Assembly: GCA_025594325.1 (NCBI GenBank)
Contig: JANHCV010000014.1
Span: forward strand, 62,001 to 126,000
Direction: 5' to 3'
DNA: 64,000 nt
Source of the DNA: Blastocladiella emersonii ATCC 22665
Taxonomy: Eukaryota; Blastocladiomycota; Blastocladiomycetes; Blastocladiales; Blastocladiaceae
Shown here: positions 30,637-42,587 of the stretch, one piece after another
How the letters are laid out: each line of letters opens with the position of its first letter
Numbering within the stretch: the stretch's first letter is position 1
The notes under the pieces: generated by a model
The model's database searches: none
Seen by the model: the letters and a program-made list of their open reading frames with translations, nothing else
What the model was told of the DNA's origin: nothing
Made by a program: the position numbers and the translations under genes

Positions 30637-33600
30637 TTATTCTGCAACGGCTGGAGTGCGTGGGACAATGATACTGGACCGGCGCGACGGGCGGTGCGCC
30701 ATGGCGGGCGACGGGAGGGCGAGTCCGCTCATAGGCCGCGACGACTCGTCCGCGCTCCCGCCGCGGCCGCTGGACGAGGGCGAGGACGTGAAGCTGTCGC
30801 GGCGCGCGAGCGAGAAATTCGATCCGCGCACCGAGCTGTTGCGGCGCGACGCCCCCGCAGACCCAGGCGCCGAGCCGTTGACGCCCAGCAGGCCGGGCGA
30901 GTCGGGCGCCGCCACGGCGGTGCTCCCGCGGCGCGACCACATCCCGCTGGACCGGCGCGAGCTGGGCCCGTTGGGTCCGCTGCCGACCGAGTCGAGCGAG
31001 CCCGCGACGGACGCAGACGCAGCTGCGGCGGCGGGGGCGGCCTGGCGCAGCGTGTTGGGTGCGACGACGAGGAGACTCTGCCGGCGGCGGGAGATGAGCG
31101 ACGACGACATGCCGTCGACGACCGCGTCGTTGTACAGGTCGGCCATGTGCACGCCGAGGTTGATGACGGGCGCGCCGTCCTCGTCGAGCTCGCGCACCGC
31201 GTCCACGTCGACCTCCTCGTCCTCGTCGCCGTCGACGCTGCCCGCACCGCGTGACGCAGGGCGCCCGATAAACGACGCGGCGCCGAACATGTGCGCGGGC
31301 GACGGCGCAGCGGACGCGGCGCGTGACTCGTGCAGTGTGGCCATAGACGACGCGAGTGACCGGACCGCAGGCGTAGGCGAAAGCGAGAGCGTCGAGAGCC
31401 CAGACTCGCTTGGCCGGCGGCGCACGGGGACCTTGATCCCGCGCCGGTCGAGCGCGGCGAGCTGGCGGAGCACGTTGGCGCGGGTCCCAAGCTGCTTGAC
31501 GCGTTTCGTGAGGACGGCCGTCTGCGCGTCCTCGCCGTTGCCGGCCTCGGCGAGGGCGAGCACCGTCTCGAGGTCGCCAACGGCGCGGCCCGCGAGCCCG
31601 CGGCGCACCGCGCGGTGCAGGGCGTGTTTCGCGTCGGCCGTGACGACGGCCGCGACCTCGGACTCGGCGCTCGCGGCGCCCGGGATCGCGAGCGACGCGA
31701 CGTGCACGCCGAGCGAGACCAGCGCGCGCTCGGTGTGCACGCGCAGCCCGCGGTCCTCGGGGTACGTCGACGTGAACCATTTCGCCAAAACGCTGCGCAC
31801 GCGGTCGGCGAGCGCGGCGAGGGCGAGGGCCGCGGTCCCCGTGGCGCCCGCCGCGGCGTGCAGCGGGGTCGCGGTGCCCGACGTGTGCAGCGCGGACTCG
31901 CTCCCGCCGGAGAGGTTGTTGGCGCTCGTCGCTGACAGAAGCATCCCGCTGCCCCGCACACTGCTCCCGCCGTCGCTGCCGCCGCTCTTCTTGGGCACGA
32001 GCGGGCGCGGCGTCGGGCTGAGCATCCTCCCCGCCGAGTTCGAGCCCGCCGCATTGTCGCCCTGGGCCGATCCGCGGCGGGACGTGACCTGGTGCGTGCT
32101 CCCGACGCGGTCGGCGGGAGTAGCGGGGACGGGCACGTCGGCGCGCATGGTGGTCGAGTGCGGTGCGCCGGCAAACGACTGGACGTGGTCCTCGCAGTGC
32201 GCGAGCAGCTTGACGAGCGAGTAGCACCCCTGCTCCTTGACCTCGGACACGAGCTCGTGCTCGAGGAACCCTAGCAGCGACGCCAGGATGTCGAAGGCGA
32301 CCTTGGGGCCCGTCGCGACGCGCGAGATGGCTACACGTTCGAGGCCCGTGTCAGTGACGTTTGGGCGAACTTGCAAGAGCCGAAGTGAGCATACCCTTGA
32401 CCGCGTGCGCGCGAACCGTCGGCTCCGAATCCGACAACCGGTTGAGGAGTTCCTTGAGCAGCTGCGAATGGCAAAGCGCCAGCGCAGCCGCGGTGCGACA
32501 CGCCTCGAGTCGGATCGAGAGGTAGTCGTCGCGGAACGCGTCGAGGTACGGGTCCCACGCGTCCTCGGTGACGATGCGCACAAGGGTCAGTACGCGGAGG
32601 GCGTTGCGCCGCGACAGCACGTCGGGCGCCTGCAGCATGGTCGCCACCTCGCGCAGGACGAGCGGGAGGAGGTCCAGGTCGCCGACCACGCGGCTGCACG
32701 CGTCGCGCAGCGGGAGGTGCCAGTCACCCAGCATCATGCTCACGACGCGACGCAGGCCGTCGTGAAGCACCTGGGCCTCGGGCGAGAGCGGCGCGGCCGG
32801 GAGGAGCGTCGACCGCCGGCCACGGTGGTGGTGGTGGTGCGACGAGGAAGAGTTGTCGAGATCCGCGTCGTTGCTCGCTTCCACGTCGTCCCAGCTGCCG
32901 GCGCGGCTGGTCGGCGAGCTGAGACTCCCGCCGCGGCCGCCGCCCTGCCCGCTCGCGACCGCGTCGTACTTGTCGCCGCCGTCTGCGACCACGACGTGCG
33001 GCTCGCCGACGAGCTGCGCGGCCCACGCGTCGGGGTACCCCGCGCGCCACGTTGCCGCGACGGCCGCGAGGACGTGCACGGCGTCGGACCGGACCGCGAC
33101 GTTCGAGTGGTCGAGGAGCGGGAGGAGCGCTCTTGCGACGGTCGCGACCTCGTTGGGGGCGACCGACATGAGCCCGTCGACAGCCGCCGCGCGTGCGCGG
33201 GCGTCCACGTCGCCGAGCTGGCGGCACAGGAACGCGATGACGCGGTGGTCGGCGACGTGGCCGAGGCGGAACAGGGCGGCGGCGGCGAGCCGCTGGTCGG
33301 GGAGCGATCCGGACTCGACCATGCCCATGAACTCGCGGACGCACGGCGCGACGAGCGGGGCGGGGAGCTGGCCGCGCGACGTGATCCACGCGAGCCGCGC
33401 GGCCGCGTGCCCGACGCCCGCGAAGCCCGTCGACAGGGCGAGCTGCAGCGTGCGCTGGATGGCCTCAGGGAGCGTGCCCGGCTTGGTGCCGGGTGGGAGC
33501 GAGGTCGGCAGCGTCGTGAGCTCGAGCGTCTCGACAACCACCGCAAGCTCGTCGAGCGGGAGCTCGGATTTGGCGAACTCGGCGAACACGCCGGCGCGGA

Positions 33601-36434
33601 ACCGCTGGCCCATGGTTTTCACGGACGCGAGGAACGCCGAGGCCTCGAGGTAGTACGCCGCGGGCACCCCGTCGCCGCCGTCAATCTCGTCGCCGCCCGC
33701 ACCGCCGCCGCCGCCGCCGTCGAGCGACAGCGACGACGTGGACGTGAGGAACGTCGACTCGGACGTGGCGCGCGAGTACGCGGCGATACTGTTCCTCGCG
33801 GCGGAGCTGCGCCGGCTCGCGGCCTCGCCTGCGCCGCCGCCAAAGTCGGAGAAGACGCTGCGCCGGCGCGCAACCATGGAGTTCGCGTCCGCGCCACCCC
33901 CCGCCGTGGCCCGCGTCGCCAAATCGCCCGAGCTCCCCGTCACGTCCGCGCCGCGAGCCCCAAAATCGACGCTCGCGCGCTCCTGCAGGTACACGGTGCC
34001 GGGCGTGTGGTTCTTGAGCCCGCCGGGGACGCGGTCGGGCGGACACCGCCACACCTGGTCGGCGTGGGAGCGGAGGACGCCGAGGACGGTCGCGGTCGTG
34101 GCTGCGGCGTGGGCGAGGCGCGCGCTCGCGGTGCGCGAGCCGGACTGGGACAATGCGTCCGAGTCCGCAGTGAACAGGACCGACGAGTTGGCCGAGGACA
34201 GCCCCACGACGGCGGCGGCGGCGGCGGGCTCGGCGGGCTCCGAGACGGCGTCGACGAGGGCCTCGAGCAGCCGGTGGCTCGTGTGCCACTTGGCGGTGAT
34301 GGACGCGGGCGCGCGGATCAGGCTCGGCGGGGGTTTCGTCGGCACGACAGCGCCGTCGTCGTCGGCGACCACGACGGCCGCCGCGCTCCCGGCCATCCCG
34401 CTAGCGCGCGGCGTGACGGCGGCCGTCAGCTTTCGCGAAGTCGGGTGCAGGAGCACGCTGAGCTCGGCGGCGGTGGTCCCGCATAGGACGCGCAGGACCT
34501 GTTCGTCGGCTGCGGCGCGGTCCTCGGGGCCCAGGGCCTCAGCAGCGGCCACTGGTGGTGGAACCGGCGGCGGGATCCCGCTCGCGCGTTTCCCGCCGCT
34601 GGTATTCGCATCAAACGCCGCCAACGGTCCGGCTGGCGACGCCGACGACGTGAACTTGCGCAGGACGTTGAGCGTCGCGGCAGACAGACACGCGTGGATG
34701 CGCGTGGACTCGGGGCGTGCGGGGACGGCCGAAGCGAGGAGCGCGGCCGGGGTAACGCTCGCGGCGGAAGGTTCGGCGGGCGGGGACGGCGGGCGGTGGT
34801 GGTGCTCGAGCGGCGCGGATGCGGCATGCGGGAGATGGTGGTGCAGGTCGGGTGCGTGGTGCTCGCTGGTATGCGCCGAGGAAGCGTCGAGCGAGACGCC
34901 CGACGGGACCGGGTCCGGGATCAGCATCACGGACCGGCGGCGGTGCACGGACGCGGCCATGGCGTCGCCGCCGCTGGCCTGGTCGCCCGTCGCCGAAGTC
35001 GACGATGACGACGCTGGCGGGCGCGTGAACAGGATGCTCTTGCGGCGGTTCGCCGGGTTAGCCGCTGCCGCCGCGAGCTGCTGCTGCGCGGGTCCTGCTA
35101 CCGCCACTGGCACCGGAGCTGCTGGTAGCTGCGGCGGCCGCAACGCCGCAAGCGTATCCGCGAGCGCCGACGCGGGCCCGCCGGCGAGCGCGATCGCCGT
35201 GATCTCGTTGTTGACGGCGAGCGTGGACCCGGACGACCGGACCGACGAGGGTGCGGGGATACCCGCCGGGTGCAGGCTGGCGGTCGACGAGCCCTTGCTG
35301 GGCGGCGAGGCGGCGCGGGCGCTGGCGGCGCGCGGGGTCAGGAAGCCATGGTCGAGCCGTGACGGCGAGGTCGGGCGCGACGCGGACGCCGAGGCGGAGA
35401 GCGAGTCGCCGAAGCTAAGGCGCGACGAGCGGCTGCGGGAGAGTGCGAGCTCGCTGGCCGACGTGTTGGTACTCGACGGCGTTGCGTCGGCGGCGCGGAT
35501 CGCGACGATGGCGGGAGACACGGCGCGCGGCTGCTTCTGCTGCAGTTTCCGTGGCGACGTCGGTGCCGGCGAGACGAGGCGGCGCTGGACGCGTTCAGGC
35601 GACAGGGTCGTCGCCGTGCCCCGACTCGCAGCCGCCGGGATCTCCCACTTTGCATCCGCCGGCGCGCCTGAGGGCGTCTTCGGCGCGAGCGGGAGCGGTG
35701 TGTTGACGACGTCGCGGTCAAACTCGAGTGCGACGACGGTCGGCGGCGGCACCTGGCGGGCGCGGAGTGCGCGGCGGTACCGCTCGTCGCGCTCGAGCTG
35801 GTGGACGACGGCGTCGACGTCGTGCAGGCGGCGCGCGTAGGGTTCGGGGATGGCGAGGCGCGGCGGGAGCTCGAGCGGGTCGGCGACGGGCGGCGGGTCG
35901 CGGTGGCCGTGGTGGCCATGGACCAAGGACTTGCCGCGGGTGCGGAAGGCGTGCGAGGTCACGGCCTGGACCAGCGCGTTGGTCGCGGCCACGTCGTGCT
36001 TGGTGCGCAGGCCCGTGCCGACCGTGAAGGGTTTGTCGGGCAGCGGCTGCGCGTGGTGGTGGTCTCGCGCGGCTCTACTCGACGGACATCCGCGTTAACA
36101 ACTCGCTCGCTCGGATCACGGTGTCGCAGTAGACGTACCCGCGTCGCGCAACGACGACGCGCTCCTTGCCCACGCCCTCACCACCGCCGGTCCCCGGCGC
36201 GGCGCGTGCGGGCGGGACGGCCTCGGCGGGGACGAGCTCGAAGACGTCGCGGAAGCTCTTGCGCAGCGAGGTCGGGTGGGCCGTGGCCTGCTGCGGCGTG
36301 GCGGACGCGAGGCGGCGGCGGCCCGCGCGCGTCGTCGCGGCCGGCTTGGGTTTGGCGGCCGGGTGCCTCCGCGGCGCGGCGCGGGCGCTGCCGTCGAGGC
36401 CGACCTCGTGGCGCGGCAGCGAGAGGGTCTCCAT
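30637..36434 (-). CDS. large HEAT-repeat protein (1,889 aa)
   Basis: Three exons: 36139-36434, 32395-36074 and 30637-32330. The introns are 64 nt each (GTACGT...GAGTAG and GTATGC...GTGTAG), and the total coding length is divisible by three. Roughly residues 930-1380 form HEAT repeats, for example LAAAALFRLGHVADHRVIAFLCRQ, ARARAAAVDGLMSVAPNEVA, VAVRSDAVHVLAAVAATW, SRRNALRVLTLV, and the pair flanking the second intron (TVRAHAVK + AISRVAT). The N-terminal half and the last 450 residues are Ser/Ala/Pro-rich and probably disordered. Such repeats build protein-binding solenoids. A relation to HEATR4, a cilium-associated protein, is possible and would suit a flagellated fungus, but I cannot verify it. 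The start at 36434 gives a basic, proline-containing leader. Confidence 0.75.
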
Positions 36435-36736
36435 GATCTCGCGTGCGTATGTGTTGTTACATGGTTGCAGAGCGCTGGTAGTGGTCGGTGGCGGGGAGAG
36501 CAAGTCGGAGGGAGAGACGCGACGCGTCCAAGGGGAGACGGTGTCTCCCGTCCCTCGCGCACGCGAGACAGGCACGTACGTCGACACTTCACGGAGACGT
36601 AACGGAGACAGGTGCAGGCGGTTCGTTTTGAAGAGAAATTTATCAGGTCATCGGACGAAACAGAACGGAAAACTGGGTGGGGGCGGGCATGCGTGCAAGT
36701 GGGGGTCGAGTCGCGCTTGGTGGTGGTGCGGGGAGC
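36435..36736. other. intergenic, 302 bp, promoter region of the HEAT-repeat gene
   Basis: Lies between the HEAT-repeat start and the calmodulin stop on the same strand. No gene is seen; it contains a purine-rich stretch (about 36496-36530). Confidence 0.4.
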
Positions 36737-38237
<1,501 letters not shown>

Positions 38238-39386
38238 TCAGTCGGCCTTATGGATGACCGTGTTGTTCATGCCCCACGAGTGCGACCAGTACGTGATCGT
38301 GAACGCGTCGGGGAAGTGGGCCTTGCACTTGGCCGCGTCGAAGGCGGACGAGCTCGCTGAGCACACAGCCTGCAGCCCGCCGGGCCGCGTCCAGTCGTAC
38401 GGGTAGATGACGCCCGCCTCGAGCACCGTCACGTCGCCCGCGACCTGCCGCGCTGCGGGCGACCACTCGGTCGACGAACACGCGCCGCCCCACATGCGCG
38501 CGAGCTCCGTCAGCATACGCGGGCCCGTGACCGCCTCGACGATCCCGGAACCGGCGCCCGCGGCGCTGCGCGCCACGACCTGCGCAATGGCCAGCAGCCA
38601 GAACGGGTGGCCGGGCGTCGACGCCATCCACGCGTTGGGCACGTTGTGCGCGTTGTCGTCTTGCGACATGAACGCGAGCACCGCGCGCGGGCGGCCGGGA
38701 GCCCCCGAAACCACATCATCGAGCAGCGGGTCGAGCGGGCGGATCGGCTCGAGGTCGAGGTCCGAGTACACGCCGCCGAACGCGTGCAGGTACAGGTACC
38801 GCACGCTGTCGACACGCATGATGGTCGCGGGGAGCGCGTCCCACGTCGGCAGGAACCACGAGTACCGCTCGCGCACAAACGCGCGGTTGTCGGCGTCCGT
38901 CCACACGCGCCGGTCCCAGCTCGGATGGTGCTCGCCCCACGCCGCGTGCCACTGCGCAAACTTGGCCGGCAGGTCGCGCGTCTTCCACGACTGGTGCAGG
39001 ATCCGCGGGATCGTCGCCGTCGCGTTGCCGCTTGTTGTCGCCGTTGCGTTGCTCGCACTGGTGCACGGGAAATCGCTCGGCCACGCCGTGACGGCGGGCC
39101 GCTTGGCCGCAATGTACAGGCACGCGCCGTTGCACGTCCCGACGTCGAGCGTGGTGGCCGCGTGCAGGAGCAGCCAGCCCGCCGCCACCAGTAGAAAGAG
39201 CGCGCCGACGAACCCGAGCCGCGACTCGGGGCAGAACCGGCACCGGCGGCGGGTCAGCGAGGTGGTGGGCGTCGACACGCGGCTCCCGCTCGCGCTGCCG
39301 AGCAGACCCGTCGCGGTCGGGTTGCGCCGCCGCGCGCGCCCGTACTTGTCCGTGTCCGGGTCGTAGGTCGTCATGGTCGGTAACAT
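38238..39386 (-). CDS. GT32 glycosyltransferase (Och1/Sur1 mannosyltransferase-type)
   Basis: A single exon of 382 codons. Type II topology: a basic cytosolic tail, a membrane anchor at about 57-77 (LGFVGALFLLVAAGWLLLHA), a stem with N-glycosylation sites, then the catalytic domain. Family signatures are IPRILHQSWKT at about 126-136, WTDADNR, and GGVYSDLDLEP with the metal-binding D-x-D at 209-211. Fungal members add mannose to glycoproteins (Och1) or to inositol phosphoceramide (Sur1/Csh1) in the Golgi. The LPTWDALPATIMRVDSVRYLYL stretch leans toward the Sur1-like branch. The acceptor cannot be told from sequence alone. A second in-frame ATG at 39374 is an equally good start. Confidence 0.83.
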   Translation of the reverse strand: MLPTMTTYDPDTDKYGRARRRNPTATGLLGSASGSRVSTPTTSLTRRRCRFCPESRLGFVGALFLLVAAGWLLLHAATTLDVGTCNGACLYIAAKRPAVTAWPSDFPCTSASNATATTSGNATATIPRILHQSWKTRDLPAKFAQWHAAWGEHHPSWDRRVWTDADNRAFVRERYSWFLPTWDALPATIMRVDSVRYLYLHAFGGVYSDLDLEPIRPLDPLLDDVVSGAPGRPRAVLAFMSQDDNAHNVPNAWMASTPGHPFWLLAIAQVVARSAAGAGSGIVEAVTGPRMLTELARMWGGACSSTEWSPAARQVAGDVTVLEAGVIYPYDWTRPGGLQAVCSASSSAFDAAKCKAHFPDAFTITYWSHSWGMNNTVIHKAD

Positions 39387-39560
39387 GGCTGCTTCGTAAT
39401 CGTTGTGGGAGCGAGGGCGAGCCGCGCGGGGTCGGCGCCAACTTCAAAGAAGACGCGCTCGCGTGGCGCCCACCTGACGGCCATCAACTCTTCGACCTAG
39501 TCCATCATCCGCGCTTTGGAGTAGCGACGCACCGACCCAACTCATCGCAACGCACCCGCC
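39387..39560. promoter_or_regulatory. bidirectional promoter between GT32 and EMI1-like genes
   Basis: Only 174 bp separate two divergent ATGs, so the two genes must share promoter space. No TATA box is obvious. Confidence 0.5.
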
Positions 39561-40029
39561 ATGCCGTCGCCAACACCGCTGCCCGTGCGCGAAAAGTACT
39601 CGATCTCGGATGCCCTGGGCGGGCTGTACACCTGCTACTGTACGCTTCACTCGCCCTTGCTTCCCTCGCGATCGCTAACCCCACAACAACAGCGTTCCGG
39701 TACCAGGCGCTCAGCTACTACCGGTACGGGCGGCGCACCGAGTGCGATGACAAGTGGGACCACTTCAAGTTCTGCATGTCGATCCGCACCAAGCCCGACG
39801 ACGTGGCCGACCGCAAGATCGCCGAACGCGAGGCCATGCTGGCCGCAGAGATGGCCAAGCGCCCGAGCTCGCTCGACGTGTGGGAGCTGCGCGACAAGGT
39901 CCGTTTTCCTTGGTTCATCAACGAGGGTTCTCCCAGTGCTCACGCTGAACGCTGTAGCCGCCAGCCAACTTCCCGCCCGAGGTCGCCGACTGGTCGCCCG
40001 CCACGGGCGCGAGCGAGAGCGCCATCTAA
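39561..40029 (+). CDS. EMI1: Emi1-like protein (DUF3128)
   Basis: Three exons (39561-39639, 39693-39898, 39958-40029) give 118 residues. After the first splice the protein reads LGGLYTCYSFRYQALSYYRYG, then CDDKWDHFKFCMSIRTK, the conserved cysteine pattern of the DUF3128 family, with SSLDVWELR near the end. Budding-yeast Emi1 and its paralogue are small mitochondrial proteins; Emi1 is required for early meiotic induction and sporulation. Paired cysteines of this kind suggest an intermembrane-space fold, which is inference. Two of the exon joins fall inside codons or exactly between them and preserve the family alignment. The stop lies 47 bp from the convergent QDPR stop. Confidence 0.78.
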
Positions 40030-40076
40030 TGAACCTAGTACAGCAAAAATCCATGTGTATTCCATCCAACGCTCAC

Positions 40077-40918
40077 TCAGTTGGCGACCTTGAACTCGGT
40101 CTGCCCGTCGACGGTGATGAGCGAGTAGAGCGCGCCGGACTTGGCCTTATCCTCGTGCTTGGCCCACTTCCCGATCTGCGCGGCCACGGCGTCGAGCGGG
40201 GTCCACTTGCTGGTATCGGCGTGGGGCATGAACTTGCGGTTCATGGGGGTGTCGAGGGTGATGGGCAGGATGCCGACGGCGCGGGCGCCCTCGGGGAGAC
40301 CCGACTCGGGCGCGCCGAGCGACGCGACCAGGTGGTGCACGGCCGCCTTGGTCATGCCGTACGCGATCATGCCGGGTGTCGGCGCCAGCGCCGCGTGCGC
40401 GCCCGTCAGCACCAGCAGGCCGTCGCGGTTCAGGTGCGACGCGGCGAGGTGCGCCGCGATCGCCGACGTCTGCACCGACTGGTTCATGGAGGTCTCGACC
40501 GCCGAGACGAAGTCTAGTTGGCGAGTGCGGCCGTTAGTTCCCAGTCGTGCCGCCGTCACCGACCAAAGACAAGCGTACCCTCGGCCGCCGCGTTGCCGCC
40601 GCACCACCCGCCGGCGACGCAGATGAGCGCGTCGACGCCGCCGAGCGGCTTCACGGCCGACGCGACCGTCTTGGCGTGCTTGTCCCACGTCGCCCCGGCC
40701 TCCTCGTCGCGCAGCGTGATCGAGTGCGTCGCATCGGGGTTCTCTCGCCGGTCAATCGACGTCACCTTCTACACTTGCGCGCAAGTGTGTGAGCTGCTGC
40801 GCTGGGCCGTGTGCTGGAGCCAGGGGGAGGGACGGACCCAGTTGAGCCCGCGGAAGTGCGCGACAATGGTGCGGCCGAGGGCGCCGGCGCCGCCGTAGAC
40901 GAGAGCGTGCTTCGACAT
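40077..40918 (-). CDS. QDPR: quinonoid dihydropteridine reductase
   Basis: Three exons (40838-40918, 40579-40768, 40077-40513) give 235 residues, close to the human 244. This short-chain dehydrogenase uses NADH to regenerate tetrahydropteridine after aromatic hydroxylation. The N-terminal VYGGAGALGR is the nucleotide-binding turn. CVAGGWCGGNA matches the family's AGGWAGGNA. HLNRDGLLVLTGAHAAL, YGMTK (catalytic Tyr-x-x-x-Lys) and LPITLDTPMNRKFMP are near-identical to animal QDPR blocks. The introns begin GTCCGT and GTACGC and end GTGTAG and ACTAG. No pterin-dependent hydroxylase is visible nearby. Confidence 0.92.
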
Positions 40919-41330
40919 GATGGTGTTGATCCGTGTAAGGGGGGTTGATTCGTGGTAGCCTAGGCTGTTGGGGAGAGCGGGAGAGGGCCGCGGGACCACG
41001 CGCCGCCTTTGAGGGATCGGCGGCGGCGCTTAAGGCTCCACTTGGCCGCCACGAACGCGCTCCGCCACTTCCGCGCACGGCCGCCAAGAATACGCTCCGT
41101 CCAGCGCGACCACGTAAGCGCCAGCGTAGTAGTCAGCGAGGTGCCCGCGAATAGCGCGTCGCCGTGTCCGTGACGATGTCGGCCACGGACGCGGACCTGG
41201 AACGGCGGCCGGTGGCGGCGGCGCCGACCGCGCAGCGACCTGCGCCTCCGCGACGCCGGCCGTGGCTCCCCCTCTCTCCAGCGCACCGGCTGCTTATTAT
41301 ACGTAGACCAGAGTAAAAACAGTTGCTGCA
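40919..41330. promoter_or_regulatory. bidirectional promoter region between QDPR and ERV41-like genes
   Basis: 412 bp between divergent starts. No coding frame supported. TTATTATACG (about 41293-41302) lies 30 bp before the plus-strand ATG and could act as a TATA-like element. Confidence 0.45.
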
Positions 41331-42555
41331 ATGAAACTCGCGAGCTGGGACGCGTTCCCGAAAGTCGACGACGCCTTCCTGGCGCGCACGGCGAGCGGCG
41401 CGTGGACGTCGGTCGTGCTGGCCGTCCTGCTCGCCACGCTGGCCGTCAGCGAGACGGCGCGGTTCCTCGCCGTGCACCACGAGTACGCCTTTGTCGTCGA
41501 CGGCCAGGTCCGCGAGACGGTCCCCATTGCGCTCGATGTCACCGTCGCCATGAAGTGCGAGTGTGCGTGGCTTCGCTTCACTGGCTGTTCTCGGGCCTGG
41601 ACTGACTACATGGGAGAGCAGACGTCACGCTGGACGTGTACGACACCTCGGGCACCTCGCTGCACGTCGGCAACACGGTGCAGCGCGTCCCCGTGCGCTT
41701 CTCGACCGACGGCGTGTACAAGCACGGGTACGCCAGCCTCTGCCCCACGCCCACTCCCTCAACCTAACCGCGCCCACGCAACAGCATCCAACCCGCATCC
41801 ACGCAACCGCGCGACGACCCGCTCTCGTCGCTGCGCACCGTGAAACTGCCTCCCGCCGTCGCGGTCCCCGTCGAGGACTCGGACGCGTGCCGCATGTCGG
41901 GCGCCTTCACCGTCAACAAGGTCGCGGGCAACGTGCACGTCACGGCGCTCGGCCACGCGTACGGCGGCCTGCACGTCCCGCACGACGCGCTCAACTTTAC
42001 CCACCGCGTCGACGCCTTCACGTTTGCCGCAGACGACGCGCCGATTGCCGCGGTCGAGCTCGCGAACCCGCTCGCGCGGTCGTATGAGGTGTCCACCACG
42101 AGTACGTTTCGCGTTGCGAGGTGCGGGGGGCTGCGGCGACTGACACCACGGTGTAGACTTTGAGATGTACCAGTACTTCCTGTCCGTGGTCCCGACGTCG
42201 CTCGCGGGCCTGCGGTACCCGGTCGCGACCAACCAGTACGCCGTGACCGACCACAAGAAGAAGCTGGCCACGGGCCCCGACGGCCAGCTCGACGGGATCC
42301 CGGGCATCTTCTTCCGCTACACCTTCGAGCCGATTGCCGTGCAGTACGCGTCTTGCGCCGTTCTCTCATCGTACGCGATGCTAACCTGTCGCGTGTAGGA
42401 TCACGTCCGGCGGATCCGAGTCCCTGGCGCGGTTTCTGGTGCGCATGGCGGGCATCGTGGGCGGCGTGTACGTGTGCGCGGGCATGGTGCACTCGCTCGT
42501 CCACACCGCGCTCGCCGTGCTGAGCGACCGCCGCAAGCGGAGCGTGCGCATTTAG
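41331..42555 (+). CDS. ERV41: Erv41/ERGIC2-like ER-Golgi cargo receptor subunit
   Basis: Five exons (41331-41562, 41622-41727, 41785-42101, 42157-42343, 42399-42555) give 332 residues in one frame. The N-terminus WDAFPKVDDAFLARTASGAW, then a membrane segment (about 22-42), DVTVAMKCE, a lumenal beta-rich region with LNFTHRVDAFTF, MYQYFLSVVPTSL and GIPGIFFRYTFEPI, and a second membrane segment in VRMAGIVGGVYVCAGM follow ERGIC2/Erv41 block by block. The Erv41-Erv46 complex cycles between ER and Golgi and retrieves lumenal ER proteins. The short basic tail RRKRSVRI faces the cytosol. Its stop is 32 bp from the convergent exchanger's stop. Confidence 0.88.
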
Positions 42556-42587
42556 AGGGGAGCTGTGCAAAAATGTATACTGATCGA

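Noticed and set aside
30359..34486. Long plus-strand open frames opposite the HEAT-repeat gene
   Set aside because: Compositionally Arg/Gly/Ala-rich shadows; the minus strand has the repeats and consistent splice sites.
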